DNA of 15,538 nucleotides from an uncultured Acidimicrobiia bacterium (lineage in GTDB: Bacteria > Actinomycetota > Acidimicrobiia > Spongiisociales > JAENVV01): positions 1-15,538 of the forward strand of contig CAJQPD010000099.1 of NCBI GenBank assembly GCA_905480085.1. The letters are read 5' to 3'. Positions 6,271 through 12,830 of this stretch are shown here, one piece after another; position 1 is the stretch's first letter; each line of letters starts with the position of its first letter. A model generated the notes under the pieces. The model saw only the letters and a program-made list of their open reading frames with translations, ran no database searches and was not told where the DNA came from. The position numbers and the translations under genes were made by a program.

Positions 6271-6516
6271 TCATGAGGAGGAACCGCCGCCGCCCGCCTT
6301 GCGGATCACCGCCATGATCTCTTCACAGGTTTTGCAGACCGGGTACCGCTGTGGATCCCGGTTCGGAATCCACACCTTTCCGCACAGGGCCATCACGGGC
6401 ACGCCCTCGATGTTGGCGCGAACGATGTCGTCTTTCTTCACATAGTGAGAAAAGCGATCGTGGTCACCGTCGGTGTCGGTGGTCTCTGGCTTGATGTCGG
6501 TTTCTGTCGAAGTCAC
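6271..6516 (-). CDS. DUF3039 family small protein
   Basis: 81 aa from GTG 6516. The acidic, Thr-rich N-terminus is followed by HDRFSHYVKKDDIVRA (19-34), then VMALCGKVWIPNRDP (41-55) and PVCKTCEEI (59-67). It ends in a flexible GGGGSSS tail. The ALCGKxWxPxRDP and PVCxxC signatures are those of DUF3039, a conserved, essentially actinobacterial family of unknown function. C45, C61 and C64 together with H19/H24 could form a small zinc site. The length is close to that usual for the family. It is the first gene of the minus-strand run and is followed by the CGCGIHAYW protein. Confidence 0.88.
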   Translation of the reverse strand: MTSTETDIKPETTDTDGDHDRFSHYVKKDDIVRANIEGVPVMALCGKVWIPNRDPQRYPVCKTCEEIMAVIRKAGGGGSSS

Positions 6517-6528
6517 CGTCTCATTGTG
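6517..6528 (-). promoter_or_regulatory. Possible -10 box of the DUF3039 gene
   Basis: On the minus strand, CACAAT (6528-6523) ends 6 bases before the GTG at 6516. It keeps the conserved A at position 2 and T at position 6 of a -10 element but lacks a visible -35. No good ribosome site precedes the GTG, so a leaderless start is possible. It lies back to back with the promoter of the plus-strand frame at 6568. Confidence 0.3.
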
Positions 6529-6554
6529 CCACGACTGCCGGACCAGACGTGACC

Positions 6555-6560
6555 TATAGT
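6555..6560 (+). promoter_or_regulatory. -10 box TATAGT before the small frame at 6568
   Basis: TATAGT matches the TANNNT consensus and ends 7 bases before the ATG at 6568, the spacing expected for a leaderless transcript. No -35 box is recognisable. It is the clearest signal that the following stretch is transcribed. Confidence 0.45.
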
Positions 6561-6567
6561 GGGAGAC

Positions 6568-6885
6568 ATGAACGGGAGCGCTCGGGGCTCGAACTCCACC
6601 GCCTTACAGTTCGCGACGGCGATCGTCGTAGTAGCGCTCGCCTCGATGCATAGTCCTCTGATTCCTCACGGGAGCTCTTCCAACACGGCGCACGCCTCGA
6701 TTACCGGGGCCCACCAAACCGGCTCGGCGTGCGTCGCCACTCAGGAGGATTCGACAGGGGTGTCGGTTCCCGGTGTGAGAGCGACTCGCCCCGCACCGGT
6801 TACAACAGATTCAGCTCGGTGCTCCCCAACGATCGACTTCTCCCCCACACCCAACCAGGCTGTTCTGAGTATCTGGCGTTTATAG
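6568..6885 (+). CDS. Doubtful small secreted protein, 105 aa
   Basis: An open frame from ATG 6568 to TAG 6885. A hydrophobic stretch at about 13-28 (LQFATAIVVVALAS) with a possible signal-peptidase site after SNTAHA suggests export. The rest is Ser/Thr/Pro-rich with two cysteines and no recognisable domain. In favour: a good -10 box immediately upstream and mostly G/C third positions. Against: low complexity, a weaker codon pattern towards the 3' end, and no family resemblance. A GTG at 6559 is in frame but overlaps the -10 box. If the frame is not real, 6517-6933 holds no protein gene. Confidence 0.4.
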   Translation: MNGSARGSNSTALQFATAIVVVALASMHSPLIPHGSSSNTAHASITGAHQTGSACVATQEDSTGVSVPGVRATRPAPVTTDSARCSPTIDFSPTPNQAVLSIWRL

Positions 6886-6933
6886 GCCGGTGACCCGCGC
6901 CCATATCAACCCGGATACAAAGGAGCAATAACG

Positions 6934-7503
6934 ATGTACCGTCTTAAAGCAATGACACCAACGGTCGCTCTAGCGATGGTGCTTGTGGCCTGTGGAGCCG
7001 AGACCACCGAACCGACACCAACCCTTGCGCCGCTCGTTGCGACGACGATTGCCATGGACGACATGGCAACCGACAGCACGATGAACATGGAACATGACGA
7101 TGACGAACATGTATTTCTGTTTGGAGAGCCGGCTGAGGAATCAGCTGCTTCCCGTGTCATTGACATCTCTACGCTCGACACGTTCAGATTCACGCCTGAC
7201 CCAATCGCAGTCAGGGTCGGAGAAACTGTCACGTTCCGCGTGACGAACGACGGAGTCGTCCCCCACGAAGTGGTGCTCGATGACCAGGCCGGTCAGGACA
7301 CCCACGAGCTAGAAATGCAAGAGATGACGGCCTCAGGGAACATGACGATGATGATGGACGAGGCCAACGGCTTCTCGTTGGCAGCAGGTGAGTCCAAGGT
7401 TCTCAGCTGGACCTTCACCGAACCAGGGACCGTCTACCTGGGATGCCACCAACCAGGACACTACGCGGCAGGCATGGTTGCTTCAGTGGTCGTGGAGCCC
7501 TAG
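6934..7503 (+). CDS. Cupredoxin-like copper lipoprotein
   Basis: 189 aa with AGGAG in the 15 bases before ATG. Residues 1-19 form a lipoprotein signal ending MVLVAC20. Residues 41-59 are a Met/His/Asp-rich metal-binding-like stretch (MDDMATDSTMNMEHDDDEH). The cupredoxin domain spans about 75-189. Its type-1 copper ligands are all visible: H111 in VVPHEVV, then C171, H176 and M181 in CHQPGHYAAGM. A second Met-rich insertion (127-141, ending MTMMMDE) lies between the strands that carry the ligands. The protein should sit on the outer membrane face and either shuttle electrons or bind and buffer copper. The extra methionine clusters favour copper handling (inference). It appears to be a single-gene unit ended by the hairpin just downstream. 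Confidence 0.88.
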   Translation: MYRLKAMTPTVALAMVLVACGAETTEPTPTLAPLVATTIAMDDMATDSTMNMEHDDDEHVFLFGEPAEESAASRVIDISTLDTFRFTPDPIAVRVGETVTFRVTNDGVVPHEVVLDDQAGQDTHELEMQEMTASGNMTMMMDEANGFSLAAGESKVLSWTFTEPGTVYLGCHQPGHYAAGMVASVVVEP

Positions 7504-7513
7504 CCGATCTGCG

Positions 7514-7548
7514 GTGGTGGGTCGCGACCAACCAGCGGGACCCACCAC
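7514..7548. terminator. Hairpin terminator between convergent genes
   Basis: GTGGTGGGTC (7514-7523) and GACCCACCAC (7539-7548) are a perfect 10-bp inverted repeat around a 15-base loop. It sits 11 bases after the cupredoxin stop and 15 before the end of the convergent aminotransferase gene, so it can serve both strands. There is no U-tract, as is common in high-GC actinobacteria. Confidence 0.65.
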
Positions 7549-7563
7549 ACCTGCCCCTGGAAC

Positions 7564-8892
7564 CTACGAGGCGAGGTCGTTCGAGAATCGGCCGACCACC
7601 TGGTCGACTCCCGCCATGAGTTCGTCAAGATCGTGCGGCTCGCAGATGAGCGGGGGCGACAACATCAATTTTGCATTGCCGCGGTCATCAGCCCGAATCA
7701 GCAGCTTGGCATCCTTGATATATTTCGGAAGCCGCTCCTTGACGTAGAGAGCAGTCTCGTCAGCGGTCAGTTGTTCGGCCCGCCGACGGCTCCGTCCGAG
7801 CTCGATCGCGTAGAAGTATCCCATTCCTCGCACATCGGTTACGACGTCGTAGGTGTCCGAAAGATCCTTGAGTTTGGCCTTGAAATATCCCTCATTCGCC
7901 GCCACGTTCTCAACGACTCGCTCGGACTGCATGGCGGTGATGTTGGCAATCGAGGTGGCCATTACGACCGGATGCCCACCCCAGGTAGCCCCATGGGTAA
8001 ATGATCCATCGTGTTCGACGAGGAGTTCGTTGACCAGCGCGTCGCGAATCACGACGCCGCCAATCGGGGCGTATCCGGAAGTAGCCCCCTTGGCAAAGGT
8101 TATGAAGTCAGGCTCTGCGCCGACCAGCGGTGAGCCGAACCAGTCGCCAAGCCGCCCGAACCCGGTGATCACCTCATCGGCAAGCAAGAGAATGTCATAC
8201 TTATCGCAGATCCTGCGCAGCTCTTTCCAGTACCCGTCCGGCGGCACTAGCGCGCCGCCGCTGTTCTGCACCGGTTCGGCCGCAATCAGCCCGACGTTCT
8301 CCGGTCCGAGACGAAGCACCGCCTCCTCAAAGGCGTCTGCGCCTCCCCCTGGCTCAAGCGTGTTGGGGACCTTGTGGGTGTTCGGCAACAGCGGATAGAA
8401 CGGCGTCCGGATACTCTCAAGGCCGGTGAGCGACAGAGCCCCCATCGTGGTGCCGTGATAGGAGACGTTACGGGTGATGATCCCCGTCTTGGTCGGATTA
8501 CCCCTGGTGTAATGGTATTGACGGGCGAACTTGATCACCGACTCGACGGCTTCCGAACCAGAGCTGACAAAGAACACCGAGTTCATGTCAGCCGGAGCCA
8601 AATCACTGATGAGCTTGGCACATTCAAGCGACGTTGGATGGACGGCCGCCCAGGTTGGGGTGTAGGCGAGCAGCTCCATCTGCTTGGCGGCTGCAGTGGC
8701 CAGGTCAGAGCGACCGTGACCGAGCTGGACAACGAACAACCCGGCCAGCCCGTCAAAGATCTTGGTGCCTTCATCGTCCCAGAGGTGAACGCCCTCGCCC
8801 CGCACATACATCGGGACGGTCCCCTCGGCCCAGGCCTTGCCGCTCGTGAAATGCAAGATCATGTGGCGGAGATCCGCTTTGTTGACGCCCAT
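7564..8892 (-). CDS. Class III PLP aminotransferase (omega-amino acid:pyruvate type; taurine--pyruvate candidate)
   Basis: 442 aa from the ATG at 8892. AAGGAG lies four bases upstream, and a second ATG at 8895 directly before it is possible. It shows SSGSEA (110-115), which binds PLP phosphate; Y145-H-G stacking; D239 in LLADEV, which contacts the pyridine nitrogen; and K268 in FAKGATSGY, the Schiff-base lysine. A late R-rich C-terminal domain follows. Length and motifs fit fold-type I class III enzymes that move an amino group from an omega-amine to pyruvate or a keto acid. The substrate is not readable from sequence. The divergent MocR regulator and the downstream alanine dehydrogenase favour pyruvate as acceptor and taurine, beta-alanine, GABA or a polyamine as donor; this set also occurs in taurine-degradation loci (tpa, ald, tauR). 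No xsc gene is visible. Confidence 0.88.
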   Translation of the reverse strand: MGVNKADLRHMILHFTSGKAWAEGTVPMYVRGEGVHLWDDEGTKIFDGLAGLFVVQLGHGRSDLATAAAKQMELLAYTPTWAAVHPTSLECAKLISDLAPADMNSVFFVSSGSEAVESVIKFARQYHYTRGNPTKTGIITRNVSYHGTTMGALSLTGLESIRTPFYPLLPNTHKVPNTLEPGGGADAFEEAVLRLGPENVGLIAAEPVQNSGGALVPPDGYWKELRRICDKYDILLLADEVITGFGRLGDWFGSPLVGAEPDFITFAKGATSGYAPIGGVVIRDALVNELLVEHDGSFTHGATWGGHPVVMATSIANITAMQSERVVENVAANEGYFKAKLKDLSDTYDVVTDVRGMGYFYAIELGRSRRRAEQLTADETALYVKERLPKYIKDAKLLIRADDRGNAKLMLSPPLICEPHDLDELMAGVDQVVGRFSNDLAS

Positions 8893-8917
8893 CATGCTCC
8901 TTGAGAAAGTTGCTGAG

Positions 8918-8978
8918 ACGATACCTGTCGATTGGACCCAGGTAAAGTGCCAGAATCGCCCCGTTGGGCAGTACCAAC
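8918..8978. promoter_or_regulatory. Divergent promoter/operator region of aminotransferase and MocR regulator
   Basis: For the aminotransferase (minus strand) TTTACC (8946-8941), a 17-base spacer and TATCGT (8923-8918) form a plausible promoter. A perfect inverted repeat, TACCTG (8922-8927) and CAGGTA (8939-8944), spans its spacer and overlaps both boxes. A second inverted repeat, GTTGG (8963-8967) and CCAAC (8974-8978), lies upstream of the -35. Both are candidate binding sites for the adjacent MocR regulator. The motifs are short and unproven. Confidence 0.4.
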
Positions 8979-9037
8979 CTGAATTGAGCAGCCAATGCTC
9001 CAGGGGAGGTGGCGGGACGGCCAGGATTGGAGGAGGC

Positions 9038-10504
9038 ATGAATCGAAAACCGATTAGCCAGGTCCCGATCGGTCTGGATCCACACTCCAACGAGCCACTG
9101 TATAAGCAGCTTTCGAAAGCGTTGATCGAAGCGATCGAACAAGGTCAATTCGATACCACCGAGCTGTTGCCATCGTCGCGGACCCTGGCAACGGACCTCG
9201 GCCTGTCCAGGAACACGGTCAATCTGGCTCTGCAATACCTCATGTCCGACGGGTACATCACATCGGTGGCCCGCATCGGACATATGGTCAACCCCGAATT
9301 CCAAGCCCACCTCGATGACACCCCTCGTCCGAGAATCGAGCACCTGGACTGGGAGAGCCGATTCTCGACCCCCCGAAGCGACGAAGGCCACGTGTGGAAG
9401 CCGGCCGGTTGGTCTTCGTATCCGTATCCGTTCATCGCCGGGCAGATCGAAACGGCCATGTTCCCCACCAAATCCTGGGGTCGGGCCATGCGCCTGGCTT
9501 TGACGGAGGAACACGCCGGGACCAGCCTCCATGATCTCGTTGATCGGGACGATGCGCTCCTCATCGAGATGCTGCGCCGTCACATCCTGCGGGCAAGAGG
9601 GATCACCGCCCGCCCCGAGGAAATTCTCATAACCCTCGGCTCCCAGCACGGTCTCGGTCTGGTGGCCACAGCATTGCTGAACGGCGAATCAACGGTCGCC
9701 ATTGAGGAACCCGGCTACCCCGACGCCCGTCATATGTTTCGCTCGCGCGGGGCAACCATTCAGGCGTTGCCAGTCGATGAAAAGGGTGCGGTGATTCCGT
9801 CCGATCTCTCCAATGTGGACCTCGTGTTCGTCACGCCGTCGCATCAATACCCCACCAATACGACGTTGTCGATCGGGCGTCGCCATGCCTTGCTGAACCA
9901 GGCGTCGCGAGATGATTTCGTCATTGTCGAGGATGACTACGACTCAGAGTTCCGGTATCTGGGTCAATCGACACCAGCCATGAAGAGCATCGAGAACTCC
10001 GGCCGGGTGATTTACCTCGGCAGCTTCTCCAAATTCCTTGCTCCCGGACTCCGCCTGGGATTCGTCGTTGCGGAGCCCACTCTCATCGAACACTTACGAG
10101 ACCTGCGTCGCTATCAATTACGCCATCCGCCTGGCATCCTCCAGCGGGCCCTGGCCCTGTTCATCCAGAGTGGCGACTACAACCGCTCGGTCCGACGGAT
10201 CCGCAACGTGTACAAGGAAAAGTGGATCGCCATGTCAGAGGCGGTGGAAAAGCACATACCGTGGCCCGTCCCGATCCCGACTGGCGGCCTCTCGATCTGG
10301 GTCGGCGGACCAGCCGACTTCGACGCCACCACGATGGCCGAACTGGCCATCGAAGAAGGGGTGGTCGTCGAAGCCGGCGGACCGTGCTTCGTTACCCCGC
10401 CGATCCCGCGCAACCATTTCAAGCTGGGGTATGCATCAACTCCGATCGGGGCCATCGAACCAGGACTGGCGATTATCGCCCGCGTGATCGATCGACTCCG
10501 GTAA
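9038..10504 (+). CDS. MocR-type (GntR family) transcription regulator with aminotransferase-like domain
   Basis: 488 aa from ATG 9038, preceded by GGAGG 4 bases upstream. The N-terminal winged helix of the GntR family (about 15-85) shows EPLYKQLSKALIEAI, LPSSRTLATDLGLSRNTV and LMSDGYI. A linker at 90-130 leads to a fold-type I aminotransferase-like domain (130-488). This has EEPGYPD (223-229), TPSHQYPT (266-273), EDDYDSEFRY (298-307) and GSFSKFLAPGLRLGF (328-342); K332 is the PLP lysine. Such regulators (GabR, PdxR, TauR, EnuR) sense an amine or PLP adduct and control neighbouring catabolic genes. Divergent orientation to the aminotransferase and the ald gene downstream suggest these are its targets, with an amine or amino-acid adduct as the effector (inference). 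Confidence 0.92.
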   Translation: MNRKPISQVPIGLDPHSNEPLYKQLSKALIEAIEQGQFDTTELLPSSRTLATDLGLSRNTVNLALQYLMSDGYITSVARIGHMVNPEFQAHLDDTPRPRIEHLDWESRFSTPRSDEGHVWKPAGWSSYPYPFIAGQIETAMFPTKSWGRAMRLALTEEHAGTSLHDLVDRDDALLIEMLRRHILRARGITARPEEILITLGSQHGLGLVATALLNGESTVAIEEPGYPDARHMFRSRGATIQALPVDEKGAVIPSDLSNVDLVFVTPSHQYPTNTTLSIGRRHALLNQASRDDFVIVEDDYDSEFRYLGQSTPAMKSIENSGRVIYLGSFSKFLAPGLRLGFVVAEPTLIEHLRDLRRYQLRHPPGILQRALALFIQSGDYNRSVRRIRNVYKEKWIAMSEAVEKHIPWPVPIPTGGLSIWVGGPADFDATTMAELAIEEGVVVEAGGPCFVTPPIPRNHFKLGYASTPIGAIEPGLAIIARVIDRLR

Positions 10505-10516
10505 GCCCGGCCCTGG

Positions 10517-10572
10517 TACCTGCCATACCGAAGGTTCTGGCTCTTTACGTGATACCAACCACGGTGTACTTT
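10517..10572 (+). promoter_or_regulatory. Promoter and possible MocR sites upstream of ald
   Basis: TTTACG (10544-10549), a 17-base spacer and TACTTT (10567-10572) form a candidate promoter. GATACCAACC (10551-10560) sits in the spacer, CATACC lies at 10524-10529 and TACCTG at 10517-10522. TACCTG and TACCAACC also occur in the aminotransferase/MocR divergent region, which hints at shared control. The 116-base gap after the regulator gene holds no coding frame. Confidence 0.4.
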
Positions 10573-10620
10573 AATGAGCGTCCCTGGGACGATAGGTAGC
10601 CCGCGCGTGGAGGTAGACAG

Positions 10621-11706
10621 ATGCGAGTCGGAGTCGTCCGTGAGACCAAGATCGACGAGAACCGGGTTGCTCTGACGCCAGCGGGTGCCCACGCCCTCGT
10701 CGAAGATGGTCACGACGTAATCGTTGAGAGCGGGGCAGGGTCCGGTTCTCGCATCGGCGATGCCGAATACCAGCAAGCGGGCGCCCTCATCTTCGAGTCG
10801 GCCGGTGACGTCTGGGGCGGCGCTGACATCATCGTCAAGGTGAAGGAACCGCAGGAGACGGAATTCGAGTACCTGAGGGATGACCTCACGTTGTTTACCT
10901 ATCTTCACCTGGCGGCCTACCCGGAGGTGGCCAAGGCGCTGACCGACAGCGGTACGACTGCCATCGCCTACGAAACCGTCCAATTACCCGATCGATCGCT
11001 TCCTCTCCTGGCTCCGATGTCCGAAGTTGCCGGCCGCATGTCGGTCCAGGTCGGGGCCCGATTCTTGGAGAGCTACGCCGGAGGCCGCGGCATCCTGCTC
11101 GGCGGGGTCCCCGGGGTCGAACCCGCCACCGTGATCATCATTGGTGGAGGTGTCGCAGGGTCCAACGCTGCCCAGATGGCGTACGGCATGGGAGCCGACG
11201 TTCACGTGTTTGACATGAGTCCGGTCCCCTTGCGAGCGATTGACAAGCAATACCACGGGGCCGTCAAGACCCGGGTGGCAAGCCCGTTCGACATCAAGAA
11301 CGCAGCCGCCAATGCCGACCTCATCATCGGCGCCGTGCTTCTGCCCGGGGCCCGTGCCCCCCGGCTCTTGAGTCGGGAAGATGTGACCGCGATGCGCCCC
11401 GGTTCGGTCCTTGTTGACATTTCCATCGACCAGGGCGGATGCTTCGAGACATCCAGGGAAACCAAACATTCCGACCCCACGTACGTCATTGACGACGTTG
11501 TCCATTACGCCGTCGGAAACATCCCTGGTGCCGTACCCCGAACATCGACCTTTGCCCTTACCAACGTGACCACGCCGTATCTACGGTTGTTGGCCTCCGA
11601 GGGCCTTGACGCCGCCATAGACCGCCGCCCCGAGTTGGCCGGCGGCCTCAACGTCCGCCACGGCCAGATCGTCCACGAAGTCGTTGCCGCTCAACTGGCC
11701 GTATAG
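10621..11706 (+). CDS. ald: Alanine dehydrogenase
   Basis: 361 aa; GGAGGT stands 6 bases before ATG. NAD-dependent oxidative deamination of L-alanine to pyruvate and ammonium, reversible, in the cytoplasm. The catalytic residues fall at the same positions as in characterised actinobacterial enzymes: R15 (ENRVALTP), K75 (VKVKEPQ), H96 (TYLHLA) and D270 (DISIDQGG). The Rossmann motif [11 protein letters not shown] is at 174-184, and [14 protein letters not shown] (133-146) is the conserved interdomain helix. The length is close to the family norm. Placed after the MocR regulator and opposite the aminotransferase, it would regenerate pyruvate from the alanine formed by transamination and release the nitrogen as ammonium. 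Confidence 0.95.
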   Translation: MRVGVVRETKIDENRVALTPAGAHALVEDGHDVIVESGAGSGSRIGDAEYQQAGALIFESAGDVWGGADIIVKVKEPQETEFEYLRDDLTLFTYLHLAAYPEVAKALTDSGTTAIAYETVQLPDRSLPLLAPMSEVAGRMSVQVGARFLESYAGGRGILLGGVPGVEPATVIIIGGGVAGSNAAQMAYGMGADVHVFDMSPVPLRAIDKQYHGAVKTRVASPFDIKNAAANADLIIGAVLLPGARAPRLLSREDVTAMRPGSVLVDISIDQGGCFETSRETKHSDPTYVIDDVVHYAVGNIPGAVPRTSTFALTNVTTPYLRLLASEGLDAAIDRRPELAGGLNVRHGQIVHEVVAAQLAV

Positions 11707-11753
11707 ACCAACCCAACCACCCCTGACATCCAGGCACCAACTGCGGGGGCACG

Positions 11754-11759
11754 TAGAAT
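11754..11759 (+). promoter_or_regulatory. -10 box TAGAAT, leaderless geometry, pirin gene
   Basis: TAGAAT fits TANNNT and ends 6 bases before the ATG at 11766. No ribosome site lies between, so +1 would be at the start codon. No convincing -35 is seen. It lies in the 59-base gap after ald, so the pirin gene probably has its own transcript. Confidence 0.45.
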
Positions 11760-11765
11760 CCCCGA

Positions 11766-12710
11766 ATGGACCAACCCCAACCCAACCAAGCCGTGACAAC
11801 TCCCGCAAGCCAATCGCTCGACGGCGTGCCTAGCCGCATCGAGGTCACCCAGGGGCGGCAGGCATCGGTCGGCGGGATGGGGGTCGTGCGGGTCTTGCCG
11901 ACCAAAGGGCGGCGGACCGTCGGGCCGTGGTGTTTTGTGGACTGCTTTGTCCCTGACGAGTTCTCGGAACCCAAGCCCATGGAGGTAGGCCCTCACCCTC
12001 ACACCGGACTCGCCACGGTCACCTGGCTCTTTGAGGGAGAGGCACTGCACGGAGACTCGCTTGGCACCCAACAACTGATCAAGCCGGGCCAGCTGAATCT
12101 CATGACCGCTGGACGGGGCATTGCCCATGCCGAACTCGGGGTGACCCCGGCGGGGCGCGGATTTCAGATGTGGCTCGCCCAACCCGAGTCGACCCGCCAC
12201 GGCGAATCGCGCTTTGAGCACCACGATGAACTGCCGACCCTCACTATTGGAAACACAGAGGCAACGGTCATCCTCGGAACACTCGGATCGGTGACCTCGA
12301 CCGCCGTGGTCGATTCCGAATTAGTAGGCACCGAGTTGAAGATGCGACCGGGTTCGACCGTCATCCCGGCCGACGGCCGATTTGAGTACGCCATCGTCCC
12401 CATCGATGAATCCGTCAAAGTTGGGGAAGCCGTCGTGGAACCGGGTTGGCTGGGCATGGTGCCGGTCGGTGCAGAATCACTTTCGATCGAGGCCGGATCG
12501 GGCGGCGGCCGGATCATGCTTCTCGGTGGAGTCCCCCTAGGCGAGCGCATCCAGATGTGGTGGAACTTTGTTGCCCGGACCAGGGACGAACTCACCCGAG
12601 CCTGGCAGGACTGGCAAGATGACAACACCGATCGCTTTGGACCGGTCGATTCCAGCCTGCCCCGGATCGAGGCACCGCCTCCTCCCTGGATCTCACCGAA
12701 CGACCGATAG
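11766..12710 (+). CDS. Pirin family protein (bicupin)
   Basis: 314 aa. The N-terminal cupin carries the pirin metal site: H77 and H79 in GPHPHTGLAT, H121 and E123 in MTAGRGIAHAE, with HGDSLGTQQLIKPGQ between. This fits the His3-Glu iron-binding pattern of pirins. The second cupin (about 165-270) lacks metal ligands, as usual. Residues 1-20 are a Gln/Pro/Thr-rich extension. Bacterial pirins include quercetin 2,3-dioxygenase-like enzymes and proteins that bind metabolic enzymes; no precise activity can be read. The ATG at 11766 is chosen on the -10 spacing. There is a 120-base gap to the next gene. Confidence 0.92.
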   Translation: MDQPQPNQAVTTPASQSLDGVPSRIEVTQGRQASVGGMGVVRVLPTKGRRTVGPWCFVDCFVPDEFSEPKPMEVGPHPHTGLATVTWLFEGEALHGDSLGTQQLIKPGQLNLMTAGRGIAHAELGVTPAGRGFQMWLAQPESTRHGESRFEHHDELPTLTIGNTEATVILGTLGSVTSTAVVDSELVGTELKMRPGSTVIPADGRFEYAIVPIDESVKVGEAVVEPGWLGMVPVGAESLSIEAGSGGGRIMLLGGVPLGERIQMWWNFVARTRDELTRAWQDWQDDNTDRFGPVDSSLPRIEAPPPPWISPNDR

Positions 12711-12722
12711 CCGTCTCGCTCC

Positions 12723-12757
12723 GGCATCGCCGATCCCGACCGGTCGGCCGCAATGCC
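12723..12757. repeat. Inverted-repeat structure between pirin and AOS-family genes
   Basis: A perfect 12-base palindrome, CCGACCGGTCGG (12736-12747), is nested within outer arms GGCAT (12723-12727) and ATGCC (12753-12757). With no loop at its centre it suits a dimeric DNA-binding protein better than a terminator, though a longer imperfect hairpin is possible. It lies 12-47 bases after the pirin stop and ahead of the AOS-family gene. Confidence 0.3.
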
Positions 12758-12830
12758 ACGAAGAACCCATCAACAGCCACTACGGTCTGGCGGACAAAAT
12801 CTGACATATTGCGACAAAGGAGAGGATGGG

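Noticed and set aside
6243..6285. GAGGAGGA/CCTCCT motifs as a regulatory stem
   Set aside because: CCTCCT at 6243-6248 is the minus-strand ribosome site of the 206-aa gene. The nearby GAGGAGGA lies in the Gly/Ser-coding tail of DUF3039. Pairing between them is possible but nothing else supports it.
8837..9037. Longer start for the MocR regulator
   Set aside because: It would overlap the aminotransferase start and the divergent promoter. The winged helix begins just after ATG 9038, which has GGAGG upstream.
8893..9090. Longer start for the aminotransferase
   Set aside because: The extra N-terminus is translated promoter DNA, Pro/Trp-rich and without family resemblance. AAGGAG precedes the ATG pair at 8892-8895.
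8771..9649. 292-codon minus-strand frame
   Set aside because: It is antisense to the MocR gene and the start of the aminotransferase. No recognisable domain.
10177..11505. Two long minus-strand frames (10177-10983 and 10984-11505)
   Set aside because: They are antisense to the MocR and ald genes, whose catalytic residues are unmistakable. High GC leaves the opposite frames open.
12753..12830. Upstream ATG for the AOS-family gene
   Set aside because: It sits at the palindrome and adds 26 basic residues unlike the family. GTG 12831 has a strong ribosome site.
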